A DNA stretch of 64,000 nt from Serratia plymuthica (GCF_018336935.1 NZ_CP068771.1:5208001-5272000); one strand, 5' to 3'. Positions 38,093-47,798 are shown, counted from the stretch's first letter. Notes: generated by a model not told the origin, from the letters alone. A program made the numbers and translations.

Positions 38093-38114
38093 CCGGCGCG
38101 GCAAGGCGCGCCGG
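38093..38114 (-). terminator. Terminator of the ribose-type permease gene
   Basis: Perfect 8-bp GC stem CCGGCGCG-GCAAGG-CGCGCCGG, followed on the minus strand by TTTTCCCTTT, 7 bases after the permease stop. Confidence 0.75.
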
Positions 38115-38120
38115 GGAAGG

Positions 38121-39116
38121 TCAGCGTTTCTGGATGTAGGTGATAGCCAGCGCCAGAGCCAGTACCAGCCCTTTGATAATATCCATCGCATAGTAGGGGA
38201 CTGAAAGCATCACCAGCCCGTTTTGTAATACGCCGAGGATCACCGCACCGACCAGCGTGCCGAGCGCGTTGGGTTTGCCGGAGCCGGCCAGAGAGAAACC
38301 GATGTAGGCGGCGGCGACGGCATCCATCAGATAACCGCCTCCGGCGTTAACCTGCGAAGAGCCGATACGTGACGCGAGCAATATGCCGCCAAGCGAGGCC
38401 AGCAGCGAGGAAATCACATACGCGGCGACCTTGTAACGTACCGTGCGGATCCCTGAAAGGCGAGCCGCCTCCGGGTTGCCGCCGATGGCGTACATACGGC
38501 GGCCGTGTTTGGTTAGCGACAGGAACAATTGCACCACAATCGTGACCGCCAGCATAATCAGCACAATCACCGGCACCTGGCCCAGCGCGGAGAAAATGTC
38601 CGGGATGAGCCCCTCGGCCATGTCGCCATTCGGCAACAGCATATTTTGGGTGATTGACCCGCCGTAGCTGTAGGTCATGGCAACGCCCTGGATCACAAAC
38701 AGGCTGGCCAGCGTCGCCAGCATGTCGGGGATCTTCAGCACCACAATCAGGAAGGCGTTGAACAGGCCAACCAGCGTACAAATCAGCAGCGTCAGCACAA
38801 TCGCGCCGGTGGTGCCGAAGCCGTACCAAACGAACAGCGAGACCACCAGAGCGTTGGCCAGCGAGGCGGTGGAGCCGACGGAAAGATCGAAACCGCCCAC
38901 CGACAGCGAGATAGACACCCCAATGGCGATCACCGTAACGATGGCGATGGAGCGCAGGATGTTGATGATATTGTTGGGATCGAGGAAGTTGTCCGACGCC
39001 AGCCCGAACAGGGCGATCAGCGCCACGACGGTGAGCAACATCCCCCATTTGTAGAGAAACTCAAACAGCTGATGACGCCAGGGCTGTGCATTGGGCAGGG
39101 ATAATTCTTTACTCAC
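38121..39116 (-). CDS. Ribose/sugar-type ABC permease (RbsC family)
   Basis: A 331-residue inner-membrane permease of the carbohydrate CUT2 class. The segments GVSISLSVGGFDLSVGST and AYVISSLLASLGGILLASRIGS are typical of RbsC/XylH-like proteins, with about eight to ten helices. The start is GTG at 39114-39116, overlapping the end of the ATPase gene as GTGA. The substrate is unknown; the CUT2 class includes importers for ribose, galactose, autoinducer-2 and some nucleosides. No binding protein gene is found in this cluster. Confidence 0.88.
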   Translation of the reverse strand: MSKELSLPNAQPWRHQLFEFLYKWGMLLTVVALIALFGLASDNFLDPNNIINILRSIAIVTVIAIGVSISLSVGGFDLSVGSTASLANALVVSLFVWYGFGTTGAIVLTLLICTLVGLFNAFLIVVLKIPDMLATLASLFVIQGVAMTYSYGGSITQNMLLPNGDMAEGLIPDIFSALGQVPVIVLIMLAVTIVVQLFLSLTKHGRRMYAIGGNPEAARLSGIRTVRYKVAAYVISSLLASLGGILLASRIGSSQVNAGGGYLMDAVAAAYIGFSLAGSGKPNALGTLVGAVILGVLQNGLVMLSVPYYAMDIIKGLVLALALAITYIQKR

Positions 39117-40624
39117 GCAGGGGTTCCTCCGGTGGAATACAATAATAATGTTTCTTCATCAATATCGGCGGCGTTCAGCTCCGCCACCACCTGGCCGTCC
39201 CACAGCACGCAGATGCGATCGCACAGGCCGAGCAGCTCCGAGAACTCGCCGGAGGCGTAGATAATGCCTTTGCCGTCGCGCGCCAGGCCGTCGATCAGAG
39301 TGAACAGTTCCTGTTTGGCTTTGATATCCACGCCCTTGGTCGGCTCATCGAAAATCAGCACGTCGGCATCACCGCGCAACCATTTGCCGATGGCCACTTT
39401 TTGCTGGTTGCCGCCGGAAAGCCTTTTTAGCCGCTGCTGCGGGCCGGAGGCGCGAATGTTCAGGCTCTGCATGATATCGCGCGCCCAGCGCAGCTCCTGT
39501 CGGCGGCTGAACAGGCTCCAGCGCGAGAAACTGTCGTCGGCGCTGACGCTCAGGTTCATCGGGATGGCTTCGTCAATGAATATGCCTTCTTTGCGGCGCT
39601 CTTCCGGCACCAGCGCCAGCCCCTGTTCAACGGACAGATGCGGCGCACGCGGCGCCCAGGGCTTGCCGCGCAGTTCGCCGCGTTCCACCCGGGCCGGTGA
39701 GGCGCCGAACAGCGCTTTGCACAGTTCGGTTTTACCCGCGCCGGCCAGCCCGGCGATACCCAAAATTTCCCCCTGATGCAGCCGCAGGGAGACGTCGCGC
39801 AGCTTGTGACGATCGTGCAGGCCTTCTACCTGCAGCAGCGTGCGCGAGCCGTGCGGCGGGCGCGGCGGCGGGAAGATATCGTCCAGCCGGTGGCCAAGCA
39901 TTTTCTCGACAATCTGCTCGCCGCCCAGCCCCTGCATGACATCTTCGCTGACGTGGCGACCATCGCGCAGCACCGTCAGCCGATCGCAAATTTCACTCAG
40001 CTCGTGAATGCGGTGGGAGATAAATACAATGCCGATACCTTCGGACTGCAGGCGGCGAACGACGCGGAACAGGCGCTCGCTTTCGGCGCGATCGAGCGGG
40101 GCGGTGGGTTCATCGAGTACCAGGAAGCGGCAGCGATGCGACAGCGCGCGCGCCAGCAAAACCTGTTGTTTCTCCGCCAGCGTGCACTCTGCCAGGCGTT
40201 GGCGCAGGTTGAGGGATAAATCCAGTTGCTGAAGCAGTTGCGCGGCCTGGCGGTACATCTGCGCCCAGTTGAGCAGATGGCCCGGTTCGTTCAGCCAGTC
40301 CAGCATGATGTTTTCCGCCACCGACAGCGTGGGGATCAACGCCACGTCCACTTCCTGCTGCACCACGTGGATGCCGTGTCGGCGCGCCTGCTGCGGTGAG
40401 TGAATGTCGACGCTTTGGCCGTCGATAAAGATCTCGCCGCGGTAACTTTCGTGCGCGCCGGAGAGGATCGCCATCAGCGTTGATTTCCCCGCGCCGTTGG
40501 CGCCGACCAGCGCATGCGTGGAACCGCCATGCAGGGTGAAGTCGACGTTTTGCAGCGCGTTGAATCCGGCAAAGGCGATCGAGATATTGCGCATCTCGAG
40601 GCGCGAGGGCGTTGCGGTTGGCAT
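39113..40624 (-). CDS. Sugar ABC ATPase with two nucleotide-binding domains (RbsA/MglA type)
   Basis: A 503-residue double ATPase. The first domain has Walker A GANGAGKST near residues 38-46 and a Walker B with LVLDEPTAPLD. The second has the variant GLAGAGKTEL near residue 290, which is normal for this class, LSGGNQQKVAIGKWL and a second Walker B (LIFDEPTKGVD). It energises the adjacent permease, which it overlaps by four bases. The ribosome site is weak; a later in-frame ATG (residue 11) is possible. It follows puuB by about 120 bases on the same strand, so it could be cotranscribed with the putrescine genes. Confidence 0.9.
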   Translation of the reverse strand: MPTATPSRLEMRNISIAFAGFNALQNVDFTLHGGSTHALVGANGAGKSTLMAILSGAHESYRGEIFIDGQSVDIHSPQQARRHGIHVVQQEVDVALIPTLSVAENIMLDWLNEPGHLLNWAQMYRQAAQLLQQLDLSLNLRQRLAECTLAEKQQVLLARALSHRCRFLVLDEPTAPLDRAESERLFRVVRRLQSEGIGIVFISHRIHELSEICDRLTVLRDGRHVSEDVMQGLGGEQIVEKMLGHRLDDIFPPPRPPHGSRTLLQVEGLHDRHKLRDVSLRLHQGEILGIAGLAGAGKTELCKALFGASPARVERGELRGKPWAPRAPHLSVEQGLALVPEERRKEGIFIDEAIPMNLSVSADDSFSRWSLFSRRQELRWARDIMQSLNIRASGPQQRLKRLSGGNQQKVAIGKWLRGDADVLIFDEPTKGVDIKAKQELFTLIDGLARDGKGIIYASGEFSELLGLCDRICVLWDGQVVAELNAADIDEETLLLYSTGGTPA

Positions 40625-40746
40625 AGTGTGATTAAAAGACGTTTAGGTGTTTAGATGGCTAAAGAACCTCTTTTTTAACACAGATTGCGATTTTGGCAAC
40701 AAACTAAATGGCATAACTGAGACGAAAAAATTCCTGGAGAGGCGCG

Positions 40747-42027
40747 CTAGAATCCCAAGCGGTCCCGCAGCGCATAGTACGCCGCGCCAAAGGCGGTGAA
40801 GGGAACGCGGAACTGGCGTCCACCGAAAAAGGGCAGATGCGGCAGACGGGCGAAGGCGTCGAAACGTTCGGCATCGCCGCGCAGCACTTCGGCAATCAGC
40901 TTGCCCGCCAGATGGGTGCTGGTGACGCCATGGCCGCTGTCGCCCTGCATGTAATAGAGGTTATTCTCCAGCCGGCCGAACTGCGGCATGCGCGACAGCG
41001 TCAGCAGGAAATTGCCGCTCCAGCGGTAATCGATACGCACCTGTTTCAATTGCGGAAAGGTTTTCAAGAGCTTGGGCAGGATCAAGGGATCGATATCGGC
41101 CGGATCGCGCGCACCGTAAACCACGCCGCCGCCGTACAGCAGCCGGTTATCGGCGGTCAGGCGAAAGTAATCCAGCAGGTAATTGCAGTCTTCGACGCAA
41201 AAATTATTGGGCAGCAACGACAGCGCCATGTCTTTTGACAGCGGTTCGGTGGCAAGAATTTGCGAGCCGCACGGCATGCTCAGCCGGCTGAGGCGCGGCT
41301 CCAGTGTGTCGCCCAGGTAGGCATTACCGGCAATAATCACAAAACCGGCGGTGACCGAGCCCTGTGCCGTGTGCACTTTGGCCGGTTCACCGTAATCGAT
41401 GCGGGTGGCCGCCGACTGTTCGTACAGCCGCCCGCCGTGACGGCGTATCGCGTCGGCTTCGCCCAATGCCAGATTGAGCGGGTGCAAGTGGCCGCCGTTG
41501 CGGTCCAACAAACCGCCCACGTAACGATCGCTGGCTATCTCGCGCCTGATTGCCTGCTGGTCCAGCAGTTCCAGCCGGGTATTGCCGTAGCGCCGCCAGT
41601 TGGCCTGCTGGTGTTCCAGCGTACGCAGTTGTTTAGGGTTCAGCGCGGCGAAGATGCCGCCGGAGCGGTAGTCGCAGGCGATGGCGTATTGTTCGATGCG
41701 GTTGCGGATAATCTCTGCGCCTTCGAACATCATGCCGCCAAGCATGGCGGCGGTATCGGCGCCGTAACGCGCCTCGATCACATCGATATCGCGACTGTAA
41801 GAGTTGACCACCTGGCCGCCGTTGCGGCCGCTGGCGCCCCAACCGATGCGTGCGGCCTCCAGCACCGCCACATCAAAACCGGCTTCAACCAGATGCAACG
41901 CCGACGACAGGCCGGTAAAGCCGCCGCCAACGATGCAGACGTCGCAGCGGATATCTTCGTTCAGAGCCGGGTAGGGTGCGAACGGATTGGCGGTGGCGGC
42001 ATAATAGCTGGCAACATGTTCCGTCAT
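40747..42027 (-). CDS. puuB: Gamma-glutamylputrescine oxidoreductase PuuB
   Basis: A 426-residue FAD-dependent amine oxidase, same length as E. coli PuuB. The dinucleotide-binding motif is VCIVGGGFTGLSSALHLVEAGFDVAVLE at about residues 29-56, followed by GRNGGQVVNSYSRDIDVIEARYG, LYGGGVVYGARDP and YMQGDSGHGVTSTHLAGKLIAE. It oxidises gamma-glutamylputrescine to gamma-glutamyl-aminobutyraldehyde with hydrogen peroxide release. The start follows GGAGGAG. It lies 20 bases downstream of puuR on the same strand. Confidence 0.95.
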   Translation of the reverse strand: MTEHVASYYAATANPFAPYPALNEDIRCDVCIVGGGFTGLSSALHLVEAGFDVAVLEAARIGWGASGRNGGQVVNSYSRDIDVIEARYGADTAAMLGGMMFEGAEIIRNRIEQYAIACDYRSGGIFAALNPKQLRTLEHQQANWRRYGNTRLELLDQQAIRREIASDRYVGGLLDRNGGHLHPLNLALGEADAIRRHGGRLYEQSAATRIDYGEPAKVHTAQGSVTAGFVIIAGNAYLGDTLEPRLSRLSMPCGSQILATEPLSKDMALSLLPNNFCVEDCNYLLDYFRLTADNRLLYGGGVVYGARDPADIDPLILPKLLKTFPQLKQVRIDYRWSGNFLLTLSRMPQFGRLENNLYYMQGDSGHGVTSTHLAGKLIAEVLRGDAERFDAFARLPHLPFFGGRQFRVPFTAFGAAYYALRDRLGF

Positions 42028-42047
42028 GACTCCTCCGCCAAAATCGG

Positions 42048-42605
42048 TCAGAAGGTGGTGGGCGTATGCGCGCTGACGATTCGGCAGACGCGCGCCGACG
42101 TATTGCTAAAGCTGTGGGGAATGCCGGTGTTGATGGCGTAACTCTGGCCGGCGGTCAGGCAATAAGTCTGACCGTTGATGGTCAGCATTATTTCGCCTTC
42201 CAGCAGGGTGCCTATCTCTTCGCCCTGATGTTTGATCTTCTCGCCGGTGGTGGTGCCGGGTTGATAGGTTTCCAGCATCATTGCCAGATTGCGCGCCGGA
42301 TTGCCGTTGTGCACCAGCTTCATCGACACGCCCTGGCTACCGATTTCGATCAGATCCTCCGCCTCGATCACCACTTTGGGCTCATTGGCGGCTTCCGGTT
42401 CGGCAAAAAAGGCGGACAGCGACAGCCCATACACCTTCAGCAGCTTTTGCAGCGTACTGATGGCCGGGCTGACCTTGTCCTGTTCGATGGTGCTGATTGC
42501 GCTGTGGGTTAACCCGGACAGTTCGGCGACACGGCGCTGCGACAAACCCAATTGCAGACGGATCTGTGACAGGCGCTTACCCGGCGCCAAGCTGGCTTCG
42601 CTCAT
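42048..42605 (-). CDS. puuR: Transcriptional repressor PuuR
   Basis: A 185-residue regulator, the same length as E. coli PuuR. An N-terminal XRE-type helix-turn-helix (QLGLSQRRVAELSGLTHSA at about residues 20-38) is joined to a C-terminal cupin domain (HQGEEIGTLLEGEIML, YAINTGIPHSFSN) that senses putrescine. It represses putrescine catabolism genes. The ATG at 42603-42605 follows AGGAAG; the upstream in-frame extension is not conserved. It is divergent from puuA across a region with a candidate PuuR site. Confidence 0.96.
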   Translation of the reverse strand: MSEASLAPGKRLSQIRLQLGLSQRRVAELSGLTHSAISTIEQDKVSPAISTLQKLLKVYGLSLSAFFAEPEAANEPKVVIEAEDLIEIGSQGVSMKLVHNGNPARNLAMMLETYQPGTTTGEKIKHQGEEIGTLLEGEIMLTINGQTYCLTAGQSYAINTGIPHSFSNTSARVCRIVSAHTPTTF

Positions 42606-42999
42606 AGCGGTACTTCCTTCTGATAGGGGCGACAGGCAGAAATGAACGGCAGCGTCGGGTGCCTGTCTGGCGGATATCGGCACAGCATGATATCGGTAGT
42701 TAAGGTGGCTTTGGAAAATATATTGCCCATCGTCTCCCCCGTTCTGGCGGACGAAATTCTGTATGTTAAAAGGCAGCTAACGCCTTTTCGGTCAATATTT
42801 TATCAATTTAGCAGCCGGTGGCGAATAATCAAACGGGATTGTAACATTTGCAAACCATTTGTGTTAAGGCTATGTTTCATATTATGGATGTTATTTTGAG
42901 CGCCAGTCAGGGCGCAGTCTACAGAGAAATCAGACCATGTGTTGAACCGATCGGCAGACGGATGCGCAAGCGTCCTTAGAGCATAATGGCGGGTGATGT
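42606..42999. other. Divergent control region puuR / puuA
   Basis: About 395 AT-rich bases carrying both promoters and a candidate PuuR site. Short openings here (42642-42899 and the antisense 42803-43108) show no ribosome site or recognisable family. Confidence 0.55.
42715..42729. promoter_or_regulatory. Candidate PuuR operator
   Basis: AAAATATATTGCCCA matches 12 of 15 bases of the reported PuuR consensus AAAATATAATGAACA, and its flanks make a GG-N-AAATATATT-N-CC dyad. It lies between divergent puuR and puuA, where PuuR acts in E. coli. Confidence 0.5.
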
Positions 43000-44418
43000 A
43001 TGCAAACCAATATCGCAGCAGTTGAAAATTTTGCACAGCATAATGAAGAGAGGCGAAGTAGCGCGTTCCAACGTGAGGTTGCTCACTATCTGGAACGCCA
43101 TCCCTCAACGCAGTATATCGATATTCTTCTCACAGATCTGAATGGTTCCTTCCGCGGTAAACGTATTCCCGTCTCCGGACTGAAAAAATTGGAAAAAGGC
43201 TGTTACTTCCCCGCCTCGGTATTTGCTATGGATATTCTGGGCAATGTGGTGGAAGAGGCGGGCCTGGGCCAGGAGCTGGGTGAGCCGGATCGCGTGTGCA
43301 TGCCGGTGGCCGGATCGCTGACCCCGTCGGCGGCGGACCCGGACAATATCGGCCAGGTATTGCTGACCATGTTGGATGAAGATGGTACTCCCTTTGACGT
43401 TGAACCCCGTAATGTCCTGAATCGAGTGTGGCAGGCATTGCGCCAGCGCGGCATGTTCCCGGTGGTAGCGGTAGAGTTGGAGTTCTATCTCATTGATCGA
43501 CAGCGAGACTCTGAAGGTTATTTGCAGCCCCCTTGTTCGCCCGGCACCCAGGAGCGAAACATGCAAAGCCAGGTCTACTCGCTGGATAACCTGAACCATT
43601 TCGCTGAGGTGCTGAACGATATCGACACCCTGGCGCAGATGCAGGGCTTGCCGGCGGACGGCGCGGTGGCTGAGGCGTCGCCCGGCCAGTTCGAGGTGAA
43701 CCTGAACCATACCGATAACGTGCTGCTGGCCTGCGATCACGCGTTGGCGCTGAAACGCCTGGTGCGGCTGGTGGCGGAAAATCATCACCTGCACGCGACC
43801 TTTATGGCGAAACCCTATGAGGAATACGCCGGTAGCGGCATGCACGTGCATATCAGCATGCTGGACGGCGACGGCAAGAACCTGTTCACGGATGCGGACG
43901 GCGAAGACTCGTCGCTGTTGCACCGCGCACTGGCCGGCATGATCACCTTGATGCCGGCCTCCATGGCGCTGTTGGCACCAAACATTAACGCCTTCCGCCG
44001 TTTCCAACCGGGGATGTATGTGCCTACCCAGGCTTCCTGGGGCCACAATAACCGCACCGTCGCGCTGCGCATTCCCTGCAGCGAGCCGGAGAATCACCGG
44101 GTGGAATACCGTGTCGCCGGCGCCGATGCCAATCCCTATCTGGTGGTGGCGGCGATCCTGGCCGGGATTTTGTATGGGCTGGACAACGAACTGCCGCTGC
44201 CTGAGCCGGTGACCGGCAACGGGCTGGAGCAGGAAGGGCTGCCGTTCCCGATCCGCCAAAGCGATGCGTTGTATGAGTTTGAACACCAGCATGAGCTGAC
44301 GCAGTATCTGGGCGAACGTTTTGCGCAGGTTTATCATGCTTGCAAGATGGATGAGCTGATGCAGTTTGAGCGGCTGGTAACGGAAACCGAGATTGACTGG
44401 ATGCTGAAAAACGCCTGA
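43000..44418 (+). CDS. puuA: Gamma-glutamylputrescine synthetase PuuA
   Basis: A 472-residue glutamine synthetase-like ligase, same length as E. coli PuuA. The N-terminal beta-grasp domain contains DLNGSFRGKRIP; the catalytic domain contains VAVELEFYL, AEASPGQFEVNLNHT and AGSGMHVHISM, typical of the GS fold, and RVEYRVAGADANPY. It joins glutamate to putrescine using ATP, the first step of the Puu pathway. The ending TETEIDWMLKNA is nearly the same as in E. coli. A terminator follows after about 165 bases. Confidence 0.96.
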   Translation: MQTNIAAVENFAQHNEERRSSAFQREVAHYLERHPSTQYIDILLTDLNGSFRGKRIPVSGLKKLEKGCYFPASVFAMDILGNVVEEAGLGQELGEPDRVCMPVAGSLTPSAADPDNIGQVLLTMLDEDGTPFDVEPRNVLNRVWQALRQRGMFPVVAVELEFYLIDRQRDSEGYLQPPCSPGTQERNMQSQVYSLDNLNHFAEVLNDIDTLAQMQGLPADGAVAEASPGQFEVNLNHTDNVLLACDHALALKRLVRLVAENHHLHATFMAKPYEEYAGSGMHVHISMLDGDGKNLFTDADGEDSSLLHRALAGMITLMPASMALLAPNINAFRRFQPGMYVPTQASWGHNNRTVALRIPCSEPENHRVEYRVAGADANPYLVVAAILAGILYGLDNELPLPEPVTGNGLEQEGLPFPIRQSDALYEFEHQHELTQYLGERFAQVYHACKMDELMQFERLVTETEIDWMLKNA

Positions 44419-44950
44419 GGCTGGGTAAACCGAATGTTAATCTGCTGGCGACAGGCGGATTAATAGCGGAATAATTCGCCTTGCAGGTAGGTTTTCCGCA
44501 CGATCGCCAAAAGAATTTGTGTAAGAAGCTTTCGGGATCTTGTCATCCGGCCGCTTTCTGGTGCAAAATATAGTTAATGCAGATAACCGACGTTTTAACG
44601 CGTCGGTTATTTTTTTGCATTTGTGTTCTAACAACTGTGCGTTTCATACACCAAGCGAGGCCGGACACCGATCCGGATAGATAAATAGTTTCGTGCGCGA
44701 TCAAACAAAACTTTATGGTCGTGACTCATGAGGATAAGAAAGATGGGGCAATTTTTCACTTTAGCGCCGGTGCCCGCCGGTTTCCGCTGCGGCCGCAGCG
44801 ATTATGGAGCAGTCAAGGCCACCTTGACCCGTTATCCAGCTTCCAATCCCCTTCTTTTTGAATTCAGTCGCACGTTGCGAAGTTTCCCCGCAACCTTAAG
44901 TCTTGGCGTGTCTACGCTCCGCAAGGCAGAAGGTAAGGGGGGGCTGCGTC
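44419..44950. other. Intergenic region between puuA and plaP
   Basis: About 530 bases. After the puuA stop there is a roughly 165-base 3' region ending in an intrinsic terminator, then about 330 bases leading to plaP. A 77-codon plus-strand opening (44728-44961) runs into the plaP start and has no family resemblance; I do not call it a gene. The plaP promoter and a long leader should be here. A 3'-derived small RNA ending at the terminator is conceivable but not shown. Confidence 0.5.
44583..44616 (+). terminator. Intrinsic terminator after puuA
   Basis: ATAACCGACG and CGTCGGTTAT form a 10-bp perfect stem with an 8-nt loop, followed directly by seven T (TTTTTTT ignoring the paired end). It is on the puuA strand. 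Confidence 0.9.
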
Positions 44951-46318
44951 ATGTCCGATAACATCATCAGCGCTGCTCCAGCCCAACGCGCGCAACTGCG
45001 TAAAACCCTGACTTTAGTTCCGGTAGTGATGATGGGGCTGGCTTACCTGCAGCCAATGACCATCTTCGATACCTTCGGCATCGTATCCGGCCTGACCGAT
45101 GGTCACGTCGCCACTGCGTACGCCTTTGCTCTGCTGGCGGTTCTGTTTACCGCATTGAGCTACGGCAAACTGGTGCGGAAATTCCCGTCCGCCGGTTCTG
45201 CCTATACCTATGCCCAGAAAGCCATCAGCCCGCACGTCGGCTTTATGGTGGGCTGGTCATCGTTGCTGGACTACCTGTTCATGCCGATGATCAACATCCT
45301 GCTGGCCAAAATTTACCTGGAAGCCATCTTCCCGGGCGTGCCTTCATGGATTTTCGTGGCGGCGCTGGTTGCGCTGATGACCCTTTTCAACCTGCGCGGC
45401 ATCAAGCTGGTAGCGAACCTGAACTCCATCATCGTGGTTGTGCAGGTGGCGATCATGATCGTGTTCCTCTGCCTGGTGGTGAACGGTATTTCCCACGGCG
45501 AAGGCGCGGGCACGCTGATCAGCAGCCGTCCGTTCTGGTCCGAGAATGCGCACGTGGTGCCGATGATTACCGGTGCGACCATTCTGTGCTTCTCATTCCT
45601 CGGGTTTGACGGCATCAGCTCGCTGTCCGAAGAAACCAAAGACGCGGAGAAAGTGATCCCGAAAGCCATCTTCCTGACGGCTTTGATCGGCGGCATCATC
45701 TTCATTGTGGTGTCTTACTTCGTGCAGCTGTATTTCCCGGACATCTCGCGCTTCAAAGATCCTGACGCGTCGCAGCCGGAAATCATGCTGTATGTGGCCG
45801 GCAAGTTCTTCCAGTCCGTGATCCTGGTGTTCTCCTGCGTAACCGTACTGGCTTCAGGTATGGCGTCGCACGCCGGTGTTTCACGCCTGATGTATGTGAT
45901 GGGACGCGACGGCGTATTCCCGGAGCGTTTCTTCGGTTATGTTCACCCGAAATGGCGTACCCCGGCGCTGAACGTGTTGCTGGTTGGCGCGATCGCTCTG
46001 TCTGCGGTGTCATTTGACCTGGTGACGGCGACGGCGTTGATTAACTTCGGTGCGCTGGTGGCGTTCACCTTTGTGAACCTGTCGGTGATTTCGCAGTTCT
46101 ATATCCGCGACAAATTGAACCGTACCGTTAAAGACACTTTCAACTACCTGATTCTGCCTGTACTGGGTGCGCTGACTGTCGGTGCGCTGTGGCTCAATCT
46201 GGAAACCAGCTCAATGACGCTGGGGTTGGTATGGGCGGCGATTGGTCTGATTTATCTGGCTTTCGTAACCCGCAGCTTCCGTTTGCCGGTGCCGCAGGCC
46301 AGTGAAGACGTGGCATAA
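44951..46318 (+). CDS. plaP: Putrescine importer PlaP (YeeF)
   Basis: A 455-residue APC-family permease (E. coli PlaP has 452). [39 protein letters not shown] and [14 protein letters not shown] are shared by PlaP and PuuP. The ending SFRLPVPQ...EDVA and the position next to sbcB, as in E. coli, favour PlaP. It imports putrescine by proton symport. The ATG at 44951 follows a purine-rich tract (AAGGTAAGGGGGG). PuuP remains a possible alternative name. It is close to puuA but separated by a terminator. Confidence 0.88.
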   Translation: MSDNIISAAPAQRAQLRKTLTLVPVVMMGLAYLQPMTIFDTFGIVSGLTDGHVATAYAFALLAVLFTALSYGKLVRKFPSAGSAYTYAQKAISPHVGFMVGWSSLLDYLFMPMINILLAKIYLEAIFPGVPSWIFVAALVALMTLFNLRGIKLVANLNSIIVVVQVAIMIVFLCLVVNGISHGEGAGTLISSRPFWSENAHVVPMITGATILCFSFLGFDGISSLSEETKDAEKVIPKAIFLTALIGGIIFIVVSYFVQLYFPDISRFKDPDASQPEIMLYVAGKFFQSVILVFSCVTVLASGMASHAGVSRLMYVMGRDGVFPERFFGYVHPKWRTPALNVLLVGAIALSAVSFDLVTATALINFGALVAFTFVNLSVISQFYIRDKLNRTVKDTFNYLILPVLGALTVGALWLNLETSSMTLGLVWAAIGLIYLAFVTRSFRLPVPQASEDVA

Positions 46319-46337
46319 GCCTTAATCGGACATTATT

Positions 46338-46366
46338 AAAAAGGGCGCATTGCGCCCTTTGTTGTT
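46338..46366. terminator. Terminator between plaP and sbcB
   Basis: AAAGGGCGCA-T-TGCGCCCTTT stem, with TTGTTTTTA after it on the plus strand and an A-run on the other side. It lies between convergent plaP and sbcB. Confidence 0.88.
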
Positions 46367-46370
46367 TTTA

Positions 46371-47798
46371 TTAGCCCACCAATTCTTTACCGTATTCAAA
46401 CAGCGCTTTCAGCAGCGCGGTCTTTTCTTTGTCGCCTTCGTGCAGGTTATACAGCGACTCCAGTTGCAGTACGTAGCTCTGCACCCGTTCGGCGCTCAGC
46501 ATTTCCTGGCGGTGCTGCAACCAGCGGCGCTGCTCGGCGTCATCCAGCGTATTCGGGTAGTTGCGGGCGCGGAAGCGGAACAACAGCTCTTTCATGCGTC
46601 CATCGCTGAAGCTCAGATCCAGCGCCGGCAGGTTTTGCGGTTTGGTTTGCTGGATGATCCTCATCGCCGCCTTGTCGGCATCGCTGAAGAAACCGTCGTA
46701 CAGCCTGGCGTCCACGTCGTCGACGGCTTTGAAAGGCTCTGCATCGGCGAACAACGCGACCACTTTCTCGCGGACTTGCGGATTCTGGCGCAGCAATTGC
46801 AAATTTTGCAGGCAGGCCTGGCGGTCAATACCCAACCGCTCGGCGTTTTCCGGCAGCAGCGTCTTGGCGGGCGCCAGCACCGGGCATTTATTGATATGCA
46901 CCAGCTTGATCGGCACCGGAGATTGATCTGCCGCCAGATCTTCACGGCGGGTATACAAGCGTTCACGCAGTTCGTCGGCGTTCAGGGTCAGCAGCGGGGT
47001 CATATCGCCGGCCAAATCGCACATGATCACCGCGTTCTTGTTGTCCGGGTGCCAGGCCAGCGGCGATACCCAACTGGTGTTGCCGCGCGCTGCGCCGAAC
47101 ATGCCGGAAACGTGCACCAGCGGCGTCATTTCCGCGATATCGATCAAGGCGTTCAGCTTGTGCTTGTTGCGGTGTTGCAGCAAGAAGTCAAACAGCCGCG
47201 GTTGCGCCTGCTTCACGAGCTTGGCCATGGCGATGGTGGCGTAAACGTCCGACATGGCGTCATGGGCATGTTCATGCTCGACGCCGTTGGCGCGAGTCAG
47301 ATGTTCCAGGCGGAAGCTGGGGAACCCGTCTTCGTTCTCCGGCCAAACGATGCCTTCCGGACGCAGCGCGTAGCAGGCACGCATCACGTCAAGCAAATCC
47401 CAACGAGAGTTGCCGTTTTGCCAGCTGTAGGCGTAGGGATCATAGAAGCTGCGATAGAAAATATTACGACTGACTTCGTCATCGAAGCGGATATTGTTGT
47501 AACCCAGAATACAGGTGCCCGGCACGCTGAATGCCTGATGGATTTGGCGTGCGAAGTCGGCCTCGTTAATCCCTTTGGCTAGCGCCACCTGTGGCGTGAT
47601 GCCGGTGATCATCACCGCTTCAGGATCGGGCAGGTAGTCGTCGGCCGGTTTGCAGTAGATGACCAAGGGTTCTTCGATGATATTGAAATCCATATCGGTA
47701 CGCACGCCGGCAAATTGCGCCGGGCGGTCCATCGATGGGCTTTTGCCGAAGGTTTCGTAGTCGTGAATGTAGAATGTGGCCGGTGCCTTGCTGCTCAA
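46371..47798 (-). CDS. sbcB: Exodeoxyribonuclease I (SbcB)
   Basis: A DnaQ-superfamily 3'-5' exonuclease for single-stranded DNA. Exo motif I is HDYETFG (catalytic Asp and Glu), motif II is ILGYNNIRFDDE and motif III is EHAHDAMSDVYAT. The C-terminal SH3-like and helical regions follow (LVHINKCPVL, NPQVREKVVA). No ATG precedes the domain: the frame opens at a GTG at 47855, and a GTG at 47813 and a TTG at 47798 follow. The TTG lies 8 bases after a GAGAG site and gives 475 residues, the E. coli length, so I choose it; the start is uncertain. Confidence 0.93.
   Translation of the reverse strand: MSSKAPATFYIHDYETFGKSPSMDRPAQFAGVRTDMDFNIIEEPLVIYCKPADDYLPDPEAVMITGITPQVALAKGINEADFARQIHQAFSVPGTCILGYNNIRFDDEVSRNIFYRSFYDPYAYSWQNGNSRWDLLDVMRACYALRPEGIVWPENEDGFPSFRLEHLTRANGVEHEHAHDAMSDVYATIAMAKLVKQAQPRLFDFLLQHRNKHKLNALIDIAEMTPLVHVSGMFGAARGNTSWVSPLAWHPDNKNAVIMCDLAGDMTPLLTLNADELRERLYTRREDLAADQSPVPIKLVHINKCPVLAPAKTLLPENAERLGIDRQACLQNLQLLRQNPQVREKVVALFADAEPFKAVDDVDARLYDGFFSDADKAAMRIIQQTKPQNLPALDLSFSDGRMKELLFRFRARNYPNTLDDAEQRRWLQHRQEMLSAERVQSYVLQLESLYNLHEGDKEKTALLKALFEYGKELVG

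Noticed and set aside
44728..44961. 77-codon plus-strand opening just before plaP
   Set aside because: It overlaps the plaP start and has no family resemblance; a leader peptide cannot be shown.
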